A DNA stretch of 64,000 nucleotides from Kitasatospora sp. SolWspMP-SS2h (GTDB taxonomy: Bacteria > Actinomycetota > Actinomycetes > Streptomycetales > Streptomycetaceae). Location of the stretch: the NCBI RefSeq assembly GCF_003259315.1, contig NZ_QLLT01000035.1, positions 1-64,000 of the forward strand, in the 5' to 3' direction. Below the pieces are notes generated by a model that was not told where the DNA came from, did no database searches, and saw only the letters and a list, made by a program, of their open reading frames with translations. Positions 8,620 to 17,472 of this stretch are shown piece by piece (position 1 is the first letter of the stretch; each line of letters starts with the position of its first letter). A program made the position numbers and the translations under genes.

Positions 8620-9699
8620 TCACACCTCCAGGACGAGGGTCTCGCCCGCGGCGGCCCGGGTGACGCAGGGCAGGATCAGGCCGGCGGCCCGCTGTTCGGC
8701 GGTGAGCCGGCGGTCGCGGTGCTCGGGGGTGCCGCCGGTGGCCTTGAGCACGCAGGTGCCGCAGAAGCCCTGCCGGCAGGAGTAGGGCAGGTCGGGCCTG
8801 ACCTCGCGGGCGACGTCCAGCGCGGAGCGGTCGGCGGGGACGGTGAGCGTCCGGCCGTCGATCCGGATGCCGAACGGGTGCCCGTCGCGGATCGGCGCCG
8901 CCCCGAACCGTTCGAAGTGCAGTGCGGCGGCGGGCGATCCGGGCAGGGCGCGCTGGACGGCGAGCAGCATCGGCGCGGGGCCGCAGACGTAGACGGCGGC
9001 GCCGCGGGGGGCGTGCGCGAGCAGCTCGGCGGCGTCGGGCAGGCCGTGCTCGTCGTCGGTGCGGACGGTCACCCGGGCCGGGTCGAGGGCGCGCAGCTCG
9101 TCGGTGAACGGGAGGGCGGCGGCGGTGCGGCCGGTGTGGACGAGCCGCCAGTCGAGGCCGGCCTGCCGGGCGGCCCGGGCCATCGGGAGCAGCGGGGTGA
9201 CGCCGATGCCGCCGGCCAGGAACAGCACCTTCTCCTCGCCGCAGAACGCGAAGCCGTTGCGCGGGCGGCGCACCCGCAGGCGGACCCCGACGTGCAGGTC
9301 GTCGTGGACCTCGACGGAGCCGCCGCCGCCGTCCGCGATCCGGCGCACCGCGATCCGGTAGGCGTGCCGGTCGGCCGGGTCGCCGCAGAGCGAGTAGTGG
9401 CGTGCGCGGCCGGACGGCAGGGTCAGCACGATCCGCGCGCCGGGCTGCCAGGGCGGCAGCATCCCGCCGGACGGGTCGGCCAGCCGCAGTTCCGCCACGT
9501 CCTCGGCGACCACCCGGTGCGAGACCACCACCAGGTGCAGCGGCGGCACCGGCCGGGCCTCCGGTCGGCGCGGGCTGCGGCGCAGCCCGGGGCGGCCCAG
9601 CGCGGGGCTGTACCGGTCGCCGAAGGCGGTCAGCCGGGCGAAGAAGCGGTCGGCCCGGGGACGTCCGTACAGGTCGGGGGGTGGCGTTTCGAGATCCAT
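8620..9699 (-). CDS. Ferredoxin-NAD(P) reductase with C-terminal 2Fe-2S domain (PDR/VanB type)
   Basis: 359 residues. An FMN/FAD-binding barrel carries RHYSLCGDPAD (RxYS flavin motif) at about 120-130. The NAD-binding lobe has FLAGGIGVTPLLPMA and VYVCGPAPML. The C-terminal plant-type ferredoxin domain has the cluster motif CRQGFCGTC and a last Cys in LPCVTRA. Such proteins pass electrons from NAD(P)H to an oxygenase or diiron partner. The PF10118 protein encoded just upstream is a candidate partner. The 158-base gap before the gene contains only short Pro/Arg-coding-like repeats and no clear terminator, so one transcript is likely. Confidence 0.87.
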   Translation of the reverse strand: MDLETPPPDLYGRPRADRFFARLTAFGDRYSPALGRPGLRRSPRRPEARPVPPLHLVVVSHRVVAEDVAELRLADPSGGMLPPWQPGARIVLTLPSGRARHYSLCGDPADRHAYRIAVRRIADGGGGSVEVHDDLHVGVRLRVRRPRNGFAFCGEEKVLFLAGGIGVTPLLPMARAARQAGLDWRLVHTGRTAAALPFTDELRALDPARVTVRTDDEHGLPDAAELLAHAPRGAAVYVCGPAPMLLAVQRALPGSPAAALHFERFGAAPIRDGHPFGIRIDGRTLTVPADRSALDVAREVRPDLPYSCRQGFCGTCVLKATGGTPEHRDRRLTAEQRAAGLILPCVTRAAAGETLVLEV

Positions 9700-9857
9700 G
9701 GGGGTACGGCTCCAAGAGGTGTTCACGCCCCGCCGGGGGCCATCGGTGTTCGCGTCCCTGGTCGCGCGTCCGGTTCGGGCGCGCGCCCGGTTCCGCCGGG
9801 CGTCCGGTTCCGCCAGGTTTCCCGTTCGGGCGGGTTCCCCGTTCGGGCGCGCCCTGT

Positions 9858-10751
9858 TCAGTGGGTGGCGGCGGCCTTGGCCGCCGGCGACTTCGCCAGG
9901 TAGGCGAGGGCCTGCGAGGAGCTGCCCTCGCGGGTGGGGTGGTAGCCGGGGCCGAAGTAGCGCGCGGCGGAGCGCAGGAAGCGGGCGGGTTCGGGCAGCA
10001 GGCCGCGCCGGGCGGCGCGCCGGGCCTCGCGCCAGGTGGGGGCGAGCCGGCCCTCCAGGGTGGGGTCGGCGGCGAGCATGAAGCGGGCGCCGCGGATCCA
10101 CAGGTGGATCAGCAGCGGGCCGGAGACGAACATGCCGCGGACGCGCCGCAGGTAGCCGGGGTCGAGGTGGCGCATCAGGTCGTAGGCGACGCTGCGGTGT
10201 TCGACCTCCTCGGCGCCGTGCCAGCGCAGCAGGTCGAGCATGGTGGGGTCGGCCTTGGCGCGGTCGAGGCCGGGCGAGTTGAGGGCCCAGTTGCCGAGGA
10301 AGGCGGTGAAGTGCTCGATGGCGGCGACGAAGGCGACGCGTTCGATGACGTTCTCGCGGCGCTGGCGGGCGGTCAGGCCGGGCTTGTCGCCCAGGACGCG
10401 GCGGAACAGCCAGCTGATCTGCCGGACGTAGGGGCGCGGGTCGAGGCCCTGGCCGAGCAGGTGGTCGAGGACTTCCTGGTGGGCCTCGGCGTGGATGGCC
10501 TCCTGCCCGATGAAGCCGAGCACCTCCTCGCGCAGCTGTTCGTCCCGGATCAGCGGCAGCGCCTCCTTGAACACCTTGACGAACCACCGCTCGCCCTCGG
10601 GCAGCAGCAGGTGCAGCACGTTGATGGTGTGGGTGGCCATCGGCTCGTCGGGGATCCAGTGCAGCGGCAGCCCGGACCAGTCGAAGCGCACGTCACGCGG
10701 TTCGAGCACCAGGCTGTCGTGCACGCTGACGGGCGGGGTGGGGCGGGGCAT
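9858..10751 (-). CDS. PF10118 family metal-dependent hydrolase/oxidase-like protein
   Basis: 297 residues, mostly helical. The family carries Glu/His ligands on helices: here FIGQEAIHAEAHQEV, AAIEHFTAFLGNWAL and WHGAEEVEHRSVAYDL give an ExxH-type pattern similar to diiron ferritin-like proteins. The annotated family name is metal-dependent hydrolase, but a diiron oxygenase fed by the neighbouring ferredoxin reductase is equally plausible (inference). ATG 10751 follows a GGAGG-like sequence (minus strand). First gene of the leftward operon, divergent from the PPOX gene. Confidence 0.8.
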   Translation of the reverse strand: MPRPTPPVSVHDSLVLEPRDVRFDWSGLPLHWIPDEPMATHTINVLHLLLPEGERWFVKVFKEALPLIRDEQLREEVLGFIGQEAIHAEAHQEVLDHLLGQGLDPRPYVRQISWLFRRVLGDKPGLTARQRRENVIERVAFVAAIEHFTAFLGNWALNSPGLDRAKADPTMLDLLRWHGAEEVEHRSVAYDLMRHLDPGYLRRVRGMFVSGPLLIHLWIRGARFMLAADPTLEGRLAPTWREARRAARRGLLPEPARFLRSAARYFGPGYHPTREGSSSQALAYLAKSPAAKAAATH

Positions 10752-10852
10752 GGGGGTGCCTCCTGACGCGCGGCGGACGGGGGGAGCGGCCCCGGGTGGG
10801 CACACCGGCAAACTACTCGCGGGTAGCGGGCCGGACAAGGGGTTCGACCACT

Positions 10853-10876
10853 CTTATCAACATCGAGTCTAATAAG
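10853..10876. promoter_or_regulatory. Candidate operator in divergent promoter region
   Basis: An AT-rich island in GC-rich DNA with an imperfect inverted repeat, CTTATCA and TAATAAG separated by ten bases (six of seven pairs match). It is placed 102 bases before the PF10118 start and 138 bases before the PPOX start, so it could serve either or both. The regulator is not encoded beside it. Confidence 0.45.
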
Positions 10877-11013
10877 CCCCGATCGAGTGACCCCCGCCGC
10901 CGACCCGCTTGCCCCCACCGCCGCGAACCGCCAGTGTGTGCCCCGTGCCGGGTCAGCGCGCTGATGCCGCCCGGCGCCCCGCCCCCCTTCCCGCCCCCCG
11001 ACCAGGAAGCCCC

Positions 11014-11559
11014 GTGACCGACGACCGCACCCCCCTCGTCCGCGCGCTGATCGCCCACCCGGTGCTGGCCGCGCCCGCCTACCCGCCGCCGGACCGGACG
11101 GCCACCGACCCCGCCGCGCTGTTCATCGCCTGGCTGCTGGACGCCCTCGCGGCGGGCGGCCCGGACGCCCAGGTGGTGACGCTCTCCACCGTGGACGCCG
11201 CGGGACGGCCGGACGCCCGGGTGCTGGTGCTGCGGGACGTCGACGCGTCCGCCGCCGCCTGGCACTTCTGGACCGAGCCCGACTCCCCCAAGGCCCGCCA
11301 GCTCACCGCCCGCCCGGACGCGGCGCTCACCGTCTACTGGCCGGTCCAGGGCCGCCAGGTCCGCCTCCGCGGCCCGGTCCGCCCCTCCCCCGGCTGCTCC
11401 ACCCCCTCACCCGCCCTGCACTGCTACGCCCTGCACGCGGCGGAGGCCGAGTTCTGGCAGGCGGGCCCGGAACAGCGCCACCTGCGCCGCCGCCACACCC
11501 GCACCGCCGACGGCTGGACCGACACCGGCTGGACCGACACCCGGCTGCCCGCTAACTGA
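11014..11559 (+). CDS. Pyridoxamine 5'-phosphate oxidase-like flavoprotein
   Basis: 181 residues. The split-barrel PNPOx pattern is visible: VTLSTVDAAGRPDARVLVLRD at about 48-68, the FMN-contact strand WHFWTEPDSPKARQL, then ALTVYWPVQGRQVRLRGPV, and a C-terminal segment with paired Arg residues. GTG 11014 is chosen as it begins the conserved N-terminal helix; the upstream frame is Pro-rich and has no homology. PdxH itself ends in a conserved RLxP motif; here the end is RLPAN, a little short, so this may be a PdxH paralogue acting on another flavin or pyridoxal substrate. It overlaps the convergent esterase gene by eight bases. Confidence 0.75.
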   Translation: MTDDRTPLVRALIAHPVLAAPAYPPPDRTATDPAALFIAWLLDALAAGGPDAQVVTLSTVDAAGRPDARVLVLRDVDASAAAWHFWTEPDSPKARQLTARPDAALTVYWPVQGRQVRLRGPVRPSPGCSTPSPALHCYALHAAEAEFWQAGPEQRHLRRRHTRTADGWTDTGWTDTRLPAN

Positions 11560-12529
11560 GCAGCAGCCGCCGCAGCCAGCCCGCCCGGGCCGCGACCGCC
11601 GCCCGGCTGATCGCGGCCTGCGGGGCGAGGGTGTCGAAGCCGTGCGGGGCGCCGGGCCAGACGTGCAGTTCGGCGTGGCCGCCGGCGCGCCACAGGGCAT
11701 CGGCGTAGGCGGTGACCTCGTCGCGGAAGGTCTCGGCGGAGCCGACCTCCAGGTAGGCGGGCGGCAGGCCGGACAGGTCGCGGGCCCGGGCGGGGGCGGC
11801 GTACGGGGGGAGGTCGGGGGTGCCGTGCAGCGGGCCGAGCGCGGCCTGCCAGGCGGTGGCGTTGGAGACGGCGTCCCAGGTGTCGTGCCCGGCGGCCTGC
11901 CGGGCGGAGGCAGTGCCGCCGCGGTCGTCCAGCATCGGGCTGAGCAGCAACTGCCCGGCCGGGGAGGGGATTTCACCGAGTTCACCGCGTCCGTCGCGTT
12001 CGTCGCGCAGCAGCAGGGCGAGCGCGGCGGCCAGCCCGCCCCCGGCGCTCTTGCCGGCGAAGACGATCCGCCCGGGGTCGATCCGCAGCCGCCCGGCGTG
12101 CGCGGCCGTCCAGCGCAGTGCCGTCCGGCAGGCGTGCAGCGGGGCCGGGTAGCGGGCGGCGGGCGCGAGCGGGTACTCGACGGAGAGCACGGCCAGCCCG
12201 AGTGGTTCGGCCAACTCCCGCAGCACGCGCGGCAGGACGGCGTACGCGTTGCCGCCGATCAGTCCGCCCCCGTGCAGGTAGAGCAGTGCGGGCAGCGGCC
12301 CGGCCGCCCCGGCCGGGCGGGCGGCGACCACGGGGACGCCGTCCGCGTCGTGCTCGGCGGTCTCGAACCGCCCGCCGTCGGCGAGTTGCCGCAGCGTCGG
12401 CCGGGGCCGGCGCTGCGCGTCCCGTCGCTGCCACTCCCCCAGCGCCTCGGGCGTCAGCGGCGCGGGCACCCCGCCGCGGGCGGCCAGGGCGGCGGCCGTC
12501 TCCCGGTCCAGGTAAGGCTTCTGCGTCAT
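11552..12529 (-). CDS. HSL-family alpha/beta hydrolase (acetyl esterase/lipase)
   Basis: 325 residues. The HSL-family signature LYLHGGG occurs at about 83-89, and the nucleophile elbow is GKSAGG at about 158-163 (the usual Asp before Ser is Lys). The late acid is in the VGSAETFRDE segment and the catalytic His in PGAPHGFD near residue 299. No signal peptide, so cytoplasmic. Substrates are short-chain esters in this family. ATG 12529 begins the standard N-terminal cap. The last eight bases overlap the PPOX gene tail to tail. Confidence 0.87.
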   Translation of the reverse strand: MTQKPYLDRETAAALAARGGVPAPLTPEALGEWQRRDAQRRPRPTLRQLADGGRFETAEHDADGVPVVAARPAGAAGPLPALLYLHGGGLIGGNAYAVLPRVLRELAEPLGLAVLSVEYPLAPAARYPAPLHACRTALRWTAAHAGRLRIDPGRIVFAGKSAGGGLAAALALLLRDERDGRGELGEIPSPAGQLLLSPMLDDRGGTASARQAAGHDTWDAVSNATAWQAALGPLHGTPDLPPYAAPARARDLSGLPPAYLEVGSAETFRDEVTAYADALWRAGGHAELHVWPGAPHGFDTLAPQAAISRAAVAARAGWLRRLLLS

Positions 12530-12669
12530 GCTTCCGGAGTTGTACCCCACCGGGCGCGATCCGTCGGTCTCCGCCGCTCGGACGTGGTGCGGCTCGGTGC
12601 GGGAGGGGCGTCCCCGCGGTCCTGCCGGGTCGGACGGCCGGTCGGGTGCCGGGGGTGCGGGGACCGGCC

Positions 12670-13158
12670 CTACGGCAGGGCGAGCCAGTCCGCCCAGGAG
12701 ATCCCGCGGCCGGGGAAGCGCGGCTGCTCGAACGGCCAGTCGGCGGCGATCCACTGCGGGACCAGCGCGTCGAGGGCCTGCTCGACCTCGCCGCCCGCCA
12801 GCTCGTCCACCACCCACCAGGAGATGTCGGCGTCCGCACCGGCCTTCTCCGGCGGGTCGATGTAGACGCAGCCGAGCAGGGCCGTCTCCGCCGTGTCGAA
12901 CAGCGCGTAGTTGAAGGATTGGTGCGCGGCGATCTCCTGCTCGTGCCGCAGCAGGTCGGCCCGGTCGGCCTCGTAGGTCATGGTGGCCGCGGGCCAGCCC
13001 CAGGCCGGGCCGTAGATGGTCCACAGCCGCTCGCGCGAACCCATCACGGCCGGGTAGTCGAGCGGGGTGTCCGCCTCCCGGATCGGCCGCAGGTGGTGAC
13101 CGCCGCCCGGCAGCGGTACCAGGACGGGGTGGACGAAGTCGTCGGGGAGCCAGCTCAT
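12670..13158 (-). CDS. GNAT-like N-acetyltransferase family protein
   Basis: 162 residues. The N-terminus HHLRPIREADTPLDYPAVM is a GNAT opening, and ALFDTAETALLGCVYIDPPEK is the central beta hairpin. The acetyl-CoA loop is unusually weak: the region that should hold Q/RxxGxG/A reads SWWVVDELAGGEVEQALD. It may therefore be a degenerate or non-catalytic member. It is 140 bases upstream of the esterase on the same strand and divergent from the antiporter. Confidence 0.7.
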   Translation of the reverse strand: MSWLPDDFVHPVLVPLPGGGHHLRPIREADTPLDYPAVMGSRERLWTIYGPAWGWPAATMTYEADRADLLRHEQEIAAHQSFNYALFDTAETALLGCVYIDPPEKAGADADISWWVVDELAGGEVEQALDALVPQWIAADWPFEQPRFPGRGISWADWLALP

Positions 13159-13386
13159 GGGGCCCGACCGTAGCAGCGCGCGCCCGTCCGGTCCCCTGGT
13201 TTTCCCCGCCCCACCACCGGCCCACCACCGGCCCGCCTCCGGGCCGGGCCGCCACCGGCCCGCCGGGAGCACCCGATCGGCCGCTCGGTCAATGCGGGCG
13301 GGCGCGGCCGGGCCGCAGTAGCGTCCGAGGGCGCGCGGCCCCATCCGGGAGGGCCGTGCGGGCGGCGCGGGAGGCGGCGGTCCCTG

Positions 13387-14958
13387 ATGGTCGGGCTGGA
13401 ACTGGTCGTGCTGCTGGGCGTCGCGCTGCTGGCGTGCCGGGCGGCCTCGGTGCGGCTGGGGATCGCCGCGCCGGTGCTGCAGTTGGGCGCGGGCGTGCTG
13501 CTGGGGTTCCTGCCCGCGCTGCGCGAGGTGGAGCTGCCGCCGGAGGCGGTGCTGCTGCTGTTCCTGCCGGCGCTGCTGTACTGGGAGGCGATGACCTCCT
13601 CGTTGCAGGAGATCCGGCGCAACCTGCGCGGCATCGTGCTGGCGAGCACCGCGCTGGTGGTGCTGACGGCGGGCGCGGTGGCCGCGGCGGCGCACGCGAC
13701 GGGGGTGCCGTGGGGCCCGGCCTGGGTGCTGGGCGGGGCGGTGGCGCCGACGGACGCGACGGCGGTGGGGGTGGTGGCCCGGCTGCTGCCGCGCCGCAAC
13801 CTGATGGTGCTGAAGGCCGAGAGCCTGGTGAACGACGGTACGGCGCTGGTGGTCTACGGCCTGGCGGTGGGCGTCACGGTGGGCGAGGAGCGGCTCGGGG
13901 TGCTGCACGTGTCCTGGCTGTTCGCGCTCTCGTACGTGGGCGGGGCGGCGGCGGGCGGGCTGGTGGCCTGGCTGGGGGTGCTGGTGCGGCGCCGGGTCTC
14001 GGACCCGCTGAGCGCGAACCTGGTCTTCCTGCTGGTCCCGTTCGGGAGCTACCTGCTGGCGGAGTCGATCGGGTCCTCGGGCGTGCTGGCGGTGGTCACC
14101 GCCGGGCTGATCATCAGTCAGACCTCGCCGACCACCGGCAGCGCCGCGGCCCGCCGGCAGATCGTCGCCTCCTGGTCGCTGGGGACGTTCCTGCTGAACG
14201 GCGCGCTGTTCGTGCTGGTCGGCATCGAGGCGCAGAGCGCGGTGCGCGGGCTGACCGCCACCACGCTGGCGCGGGCGCTGGCCCTGGTGGTCGTGGTGGC
14301 GGCGGTGCTCACCGGCACCCGGATCGCGTTCCTGTTCGCCTCCGCGTACCTGATCCGGGCGGTGGACCGGCGGCCGCAGCAGCGGGCCCGGCGGGTCAGC
14401 GGCCGGGCCCGGATCGTCAGCGGACTGGCCGGGTTCCGCGGCGCGGTGTCGCTGGCGGCGGCGCTGGCCGTCCCGGCCGCGCTGGACTCCGGGGAGCCGT
14501 TCCCGGACCGGGACCTGATCGTCTTCGTCACCTTCGGCGTGATCGTGCTGACCCTGCTGCCCGGCCTGGTGCTGCCGGGCGTGGTGCGCTGGGCCCGGCT
14601 GCCGGACCCCTCGGCGGACGGCGCGGAGGAGCGGCTCGCCCACGAGACGGTGCTGCGGACCGCCCTGGCGGCGCTGCCGGAGGCGGCGGCCGAGGTCGGC
14701 GCGGACGGGGAGCTGGTCGAGCGCTACCGGCGCGAACTGGAGGCCGCGCTGGCCGACCTGACCTCCTCCGACGCCCCGGACGCCTTCGCGCGCGACCCCC
14801 GGGACACCGCGCTGCACCTGGCCCTGCTGGCCCGCAAGCGGGCCGCACTGGTGCGGCTGCGCGCCGAGCACCGGATCGACGACACCGTGCTGGTCACGCT
14901 GGAGACCCGGCTGGACATCGAGGAGCTGCGGCTCACCCACCCCGAGGCGGTGGACTGA
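13387..14958 (+). CDS. CPA1-family Na+/H+ antiporter (NhaP/YjcE type)
   Basis: 523 residues with about 12 membrane helices in the first 400. The CPA1 ion-binding helix is seen as LGGAVAPTDATAVGVVARLL (Thr-Asp) near residues 116-135, followed by LKAESLVNDGTALVVYGLAV with the conserved Asn-Asp. GLAGFRGAVSLAAALAVP near 345 is the conserved Arg helix. The C-terminal 120 residues are a charged cytoplasmic tail rich in Glu and Arg. It exchanges sodium or potassium for protons. ATG 13387 begins directly at the first helix. Confidence 0.9.
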   Translation: MVGLELVVLLGVALLACRAASVRLGIAAPVLQLGAGVLLGFLPALREVELPPEAVLLLFLPALLYWEAMTSSLQEIRRNLRGIVLASTALVVLTAGAVAAAAHATGVPWGPAWVLGGAVAPTDATAVGVVARLLPRRNLMVLKAESLVNDGTALVVYGLAVGVTVGEERLGVLHVSWLFALSYVGGAAAGGLVAWLGVLVRRRVSDPLSANLVFLLVPFGSYLLAESIGSSGVLAVVTAGLIISQTSPTTGSAAARRQIVASWSLGTFLLNGALFVLVGIEAQSAVRGLTATTLARALALVVVVAAVLTGTRIAFLFASAYLIRAVDRRPQQRARRVSGRARIVSGLAGFRGAVSLAAALAVPAALDSGEPFPDRDLIVFVTFGVIVLTLLPGLVLPGVVRWARLPDPSADGAEERLAHETVLRTALAALPEAAAEVGADGELVERYRRELEAALADLTSSDAPDAFARDPRDTALHLALLARKRAALVRLRAEHRIDDTVLVTLETRLDIEELRLTHPEAVD

Positions 14959-15013
14959 GCCCCGGCCCCCGGCGTCCGGCGCCCGGCCCCCGGCGTCCGG
15001 CGTCCGGCGTCCG

Positions 15014-15083
15014 GCGTCCGGGCCCAGCGCAGCACGGCGAGCTGCCCGGCGTCCGGGCTCAGCGCAGCACGGCGAGCTGCCCG
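15014..15083. repeat. 35-bp tandem duplication at the 3' end of helR
   Basis: Two 35-base copies (15014-15048 and 15049-15083) differ at one position, 15024 C versus 15059 T. The T copy supplies the TGA stop of the helicase gene; the C copy would read TGG. Upstream (14970-15020) is a run of ggcgtcc units. Confidence 0.85.
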
Positions 15084-17218
15084 GTGGCCCGGGTCATCGC
15101 GACGTAGCGGTCCACGGCGCCCTCGACGCCGTCGCCGAACGCGTCCGGGTCGACCAGCACCACCAGGTCGAACTCCAGGCCCTTGACCAGTTCGGGGCTG
15201 AGCGAGCGGACCCGGCCGCCGCCGAGGAAGGTCGGGTCGCCGATCACGCAGGCGGTGCCCTCGGGGTGCTCGGCCAGCCAGGCGTCCAGCAGCCCGTCGC
15301 GTTCGGCGCGGGCGCCGTGGTGCACGGGCCGGCCGCTGCGCCGGATCGAGGTGGGGACGTTGGCGTCGGGGAGCGCGGCCCGGATCACCGGTTCGGCCTC
15401 GGCCATCACCTCTTCCGGCGTGCGGTAGTTGACGGTCAGCGAGGTGAGGGTGATCCGCTCCAGGCCGGCCCGCTCCAGGCGTTCGGTCCAGGACTCGGTG
15501 AAGCCGTGCCGGGCCTGGGCCCGGTCGCCGACGACGGTGAAGGAGCGGGAGGGGCAGCGGGCGATCAGCATCTGCCACTCGGCGTCGGTGAGTTCCTGCG
15601 CCTCGTCCACCACGATGTGGGCGAACGGCCCGGCCAGCAGGTCGGGGTCGACGGGCTCGGGGTCGTCGTGGTCGATCAGCGCGTCGCGCAGGTCGGCGCC
15701 GCGCAGCATGGCGACCGCGCCCTCGCCGTCGTCGTCGGAGGTCAGCAGGTGGTCGACCACGCCGTCCATCAGCTCGCGCTCGGTGGCCAGCCGGGCCCGC
15801 CGGGCGCGCTGGCGGCGGTCGGCGTCGGTGTCGCCGAGGCGGCGGCGGGCGGCGTCCAGCAGCGGCAGGTCGGCGAGCGTCCAGGCGGCCGGGTCGGGGC
15901 GCTGGAGGGCGCGGATCTCCTCGCGGCTCAGCCAGGGCGCGCACAGCCGCAGGTAGGCGGGGACGGTCCACAGGTCGCCGACCAGGTCGGTGGGTTCCAG
16001 GATCGGCCAGGCGCGGCGCAGCGCGCCGAGCAGTTCGGGGTCGCGGCGCAGTTCGCGGCGGAGCACCTCGGGCGAGATGCCGTCCTCGTCGTCGAAGGAG
16101 TCGGCGTTCTTGTCCAGCAGGATGGTGATCAGCTCGTCCAGGACCTGCTGGCGGGCCTCGTTGTGCGGGGTGCCGGGGTCGGGGGCGGCGAACGCCTCGG
16201 TCCAGTCCTGGGGGTCGATCCACAGCTCGTACCACTCGGTGGAGAGCTTGCGGCCCTCGGCGGGCGGCTCCTCGTAGACGGCGACGGCCTTCTCGACCGC
16301 GTGCACCATCCCGGCGGCGGCCTTGAGCCGGGCCACCCCGGGGTCGGGTTCGGGCGCGACGGCGGCGCCCTCGGGCAGCAGGTCGCGCAGGGTGCAGGTC
16401 AGCACGCCCTCCTCGCCGAGGCTGGGCAGCACGTCGGCGACGTACGCCAGGTAGGGCTGGTGCGGGCCGACGAACAGCACCCGGCCCTTGCGGTGGCCCA
16501 GCCGCGGGTCGGAGTACAGCAGGTGGGCGGTGCGGTGCAGGGCGACCACGGTCTTGCCGGTGCCGGGGCCGCCGTCGACCACCAGGGAGCCGCGCGAGCC
16601 GGCCCGGATGATGGCGTCCTGGTCGGCCTGGATGGTGGCCAGCACGTCGCGCATCCGCGCGGAGCGGGAGCTGCCGAGGCTGGCGATGAACGCGGACTGG
16701 TCGTCCAGCGCGGCGTGGCCGTCGAGGCCGTCGGCGGTGAACACCTCGTCCCAGTAGTCGCCGACCCGGCCGCGCTGCCAGCGGTAGCGGCGGCGGCTGG
16801 CCAGGCCCATCGGGTGGGCGTGGGTGGCGGCGAAGAAGGGTTCGGCGGCGGGCGAGCGCCAGTCGACCAGCAGGCGGCGGCCGTCGGCGTCGGCGAGGCC
16901 GAGGCGGCCGATGTAGATCGGCTCGGGGTCGTCGGCGCGGACGATCCGGCCCAGGCACAGGTCGTGGCCGAAGCGGCCCAGGGTGCGCAGCCGGGCGGAG
17001 AGCCGGTGCACCTCGTTGTCCCGGTCCATCGCGGCCTGTCCGGCCCCGCCGGGGCTGCGGCGCACCTCCTCCAGGCGCGCGGTCAGCTCCGCGACGTCCC
17101 GCCGCAGGGTGGCGGCGACCTCGGCGAAGTGCCGGTCGTCGGCGGCGATCAGGGCCGGGTCCGCCTTGGCGGCGAGCCGCGCGGGCAGGTCGAAGGCGCT
17201 GGTCGTCGGCTGGTTCAT
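15059..17218 (-). CDS. helR: HelD-family RNA polymerase-associated helicase, probable HelR
   Basis: 719 residues. An N-terminal coiled-coil arm (about 30-75) precedes a UvrD-like motor with Walker A GGPGTGKT at 216-223, VVDEAQELTDAEWQML (Walker B), GDRAQARHGF and VNYRTPEEV, and a final YVAMTRATGQLAVL motif. The order and the IYIGRLGLADADGRRLLVDW segment are typical of actinobacterial HelD. HelD proteins pull stalled RNA polymerase off DNA; the HelR subgroup displaces rifamycins from the polymerase. The palindrome 122 bases upstream supports HelR. ATG 17218 has GGAG at a good distance. The stop is created in a 35-bp duplication. Confidence 0.88.
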   Translation of the reverse strand: MNQPTTSAFDLPARLAAKADPALIAADDRHFAEVAATLRRDVAELTARLEEVRRSPGGAGQAAMDRDNEVHRLSARLRTLGRFGHDLCLGRIVRADDPEPIYIGRLGLADADGRRLLVDWRSPAAEPFFAATHAHPMGLASRRRYRWQRGRVGDYWDEVFTADGLDGHAALDDQSAFIASLGSSRSARMRDVLATIQADQDAIIRAGSRGSLVVDGGPGTGKTVVALHRTAHLLYSDPRLGHRKGRVLFVGPHQPYLAYVADVLPSLGEEGVLTCTLRDLLPEGAAVAPEPDPGVARLKAAAGMVHAVEKAVAVYEEPPAEGRKLSTEWYELWIDPQDWTEAFAAPDPGTPHNEARQQVLDELITILLDKNADSFDDEDGISPEVLRRELRRDPELLGALRRAWPILEPTDLVGDLWTVPAYLRLCAPWLSREEIRALQRPDPAAWTLADLPLLDAARRRLGDTDADRRQRARRARLATERELMDGVVDHLLTSDDDGEGAVAMLRGADLRDALIDHDDPEPVDPDLLAGPFAHIVVDEAQELTDAEWQMLIARCPSRSFTVVGDRAQARHGFTESWTERLERAGLERITLTSLTVNYRTPEEVMAEAEPVIRAALPDANVPTSIRRSGRPVHHGARAERDGLLDAWLAEHPEGTACVIGDPTFLGGGRVRSLSPELVKGLEFDLVVLVDPDAFGDGVEGAVDRYVAMTRATGQLAVLR

Positions 17219-17339
17219 GGGTGGTGACTCCGATCCGCTGCCGGGTCGGCCGCGCTCCGTCCGCGTGCTGCTCGCGGTCTGCCCCGTTCGTGCTGTTTGC
17301 GCGGGTTCCCCGGTTCAGACCAGCGATTGTGCGGCATCG

Positions 17340-17364
17340 GGGGGGCCTTGCGGCAAGGCCCCCC
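17340..17364 (-). promoter_or_regulatory. Palindrome resembling the rifamycin-associated element (RAE)
   Basis: A perfect 12-bp inverted repeat (arm GGGGGGCCTTGC, one central base) stands 122 bases before helR, beside an AT-rich stretch (17371-17384) that may hold the promoter. In actinomycetes, rifamycin-inactivating and HelR genes carry a conserved palindrome of this kind, with a CTTGCGGCAAG-like core, needed for induction by rifamycins. The match is from memory of the core, not from a search. A rho-independent terminator of an upstream gene is unlikely because no gene enters from that side. Confidence 0.7.
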
Positions 17365-17472
17365 TTGCGGTATAAGTTTGATATCGGCAGGAGAGCGCGC
17401 GCTCCCTGCCTTTCGTGCGTCCGGGCGGCTGTCCGGCCCGCCCCCTCGACGGCCCTGTCGACCAGCCTCCCG

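Noticed and set aside
9700..9857. Small coding gene in the operon gap
   Set aside because: The sequence is a run of degenerate cgttcgggcgg-type repeats, with no start and ribosome binding site.
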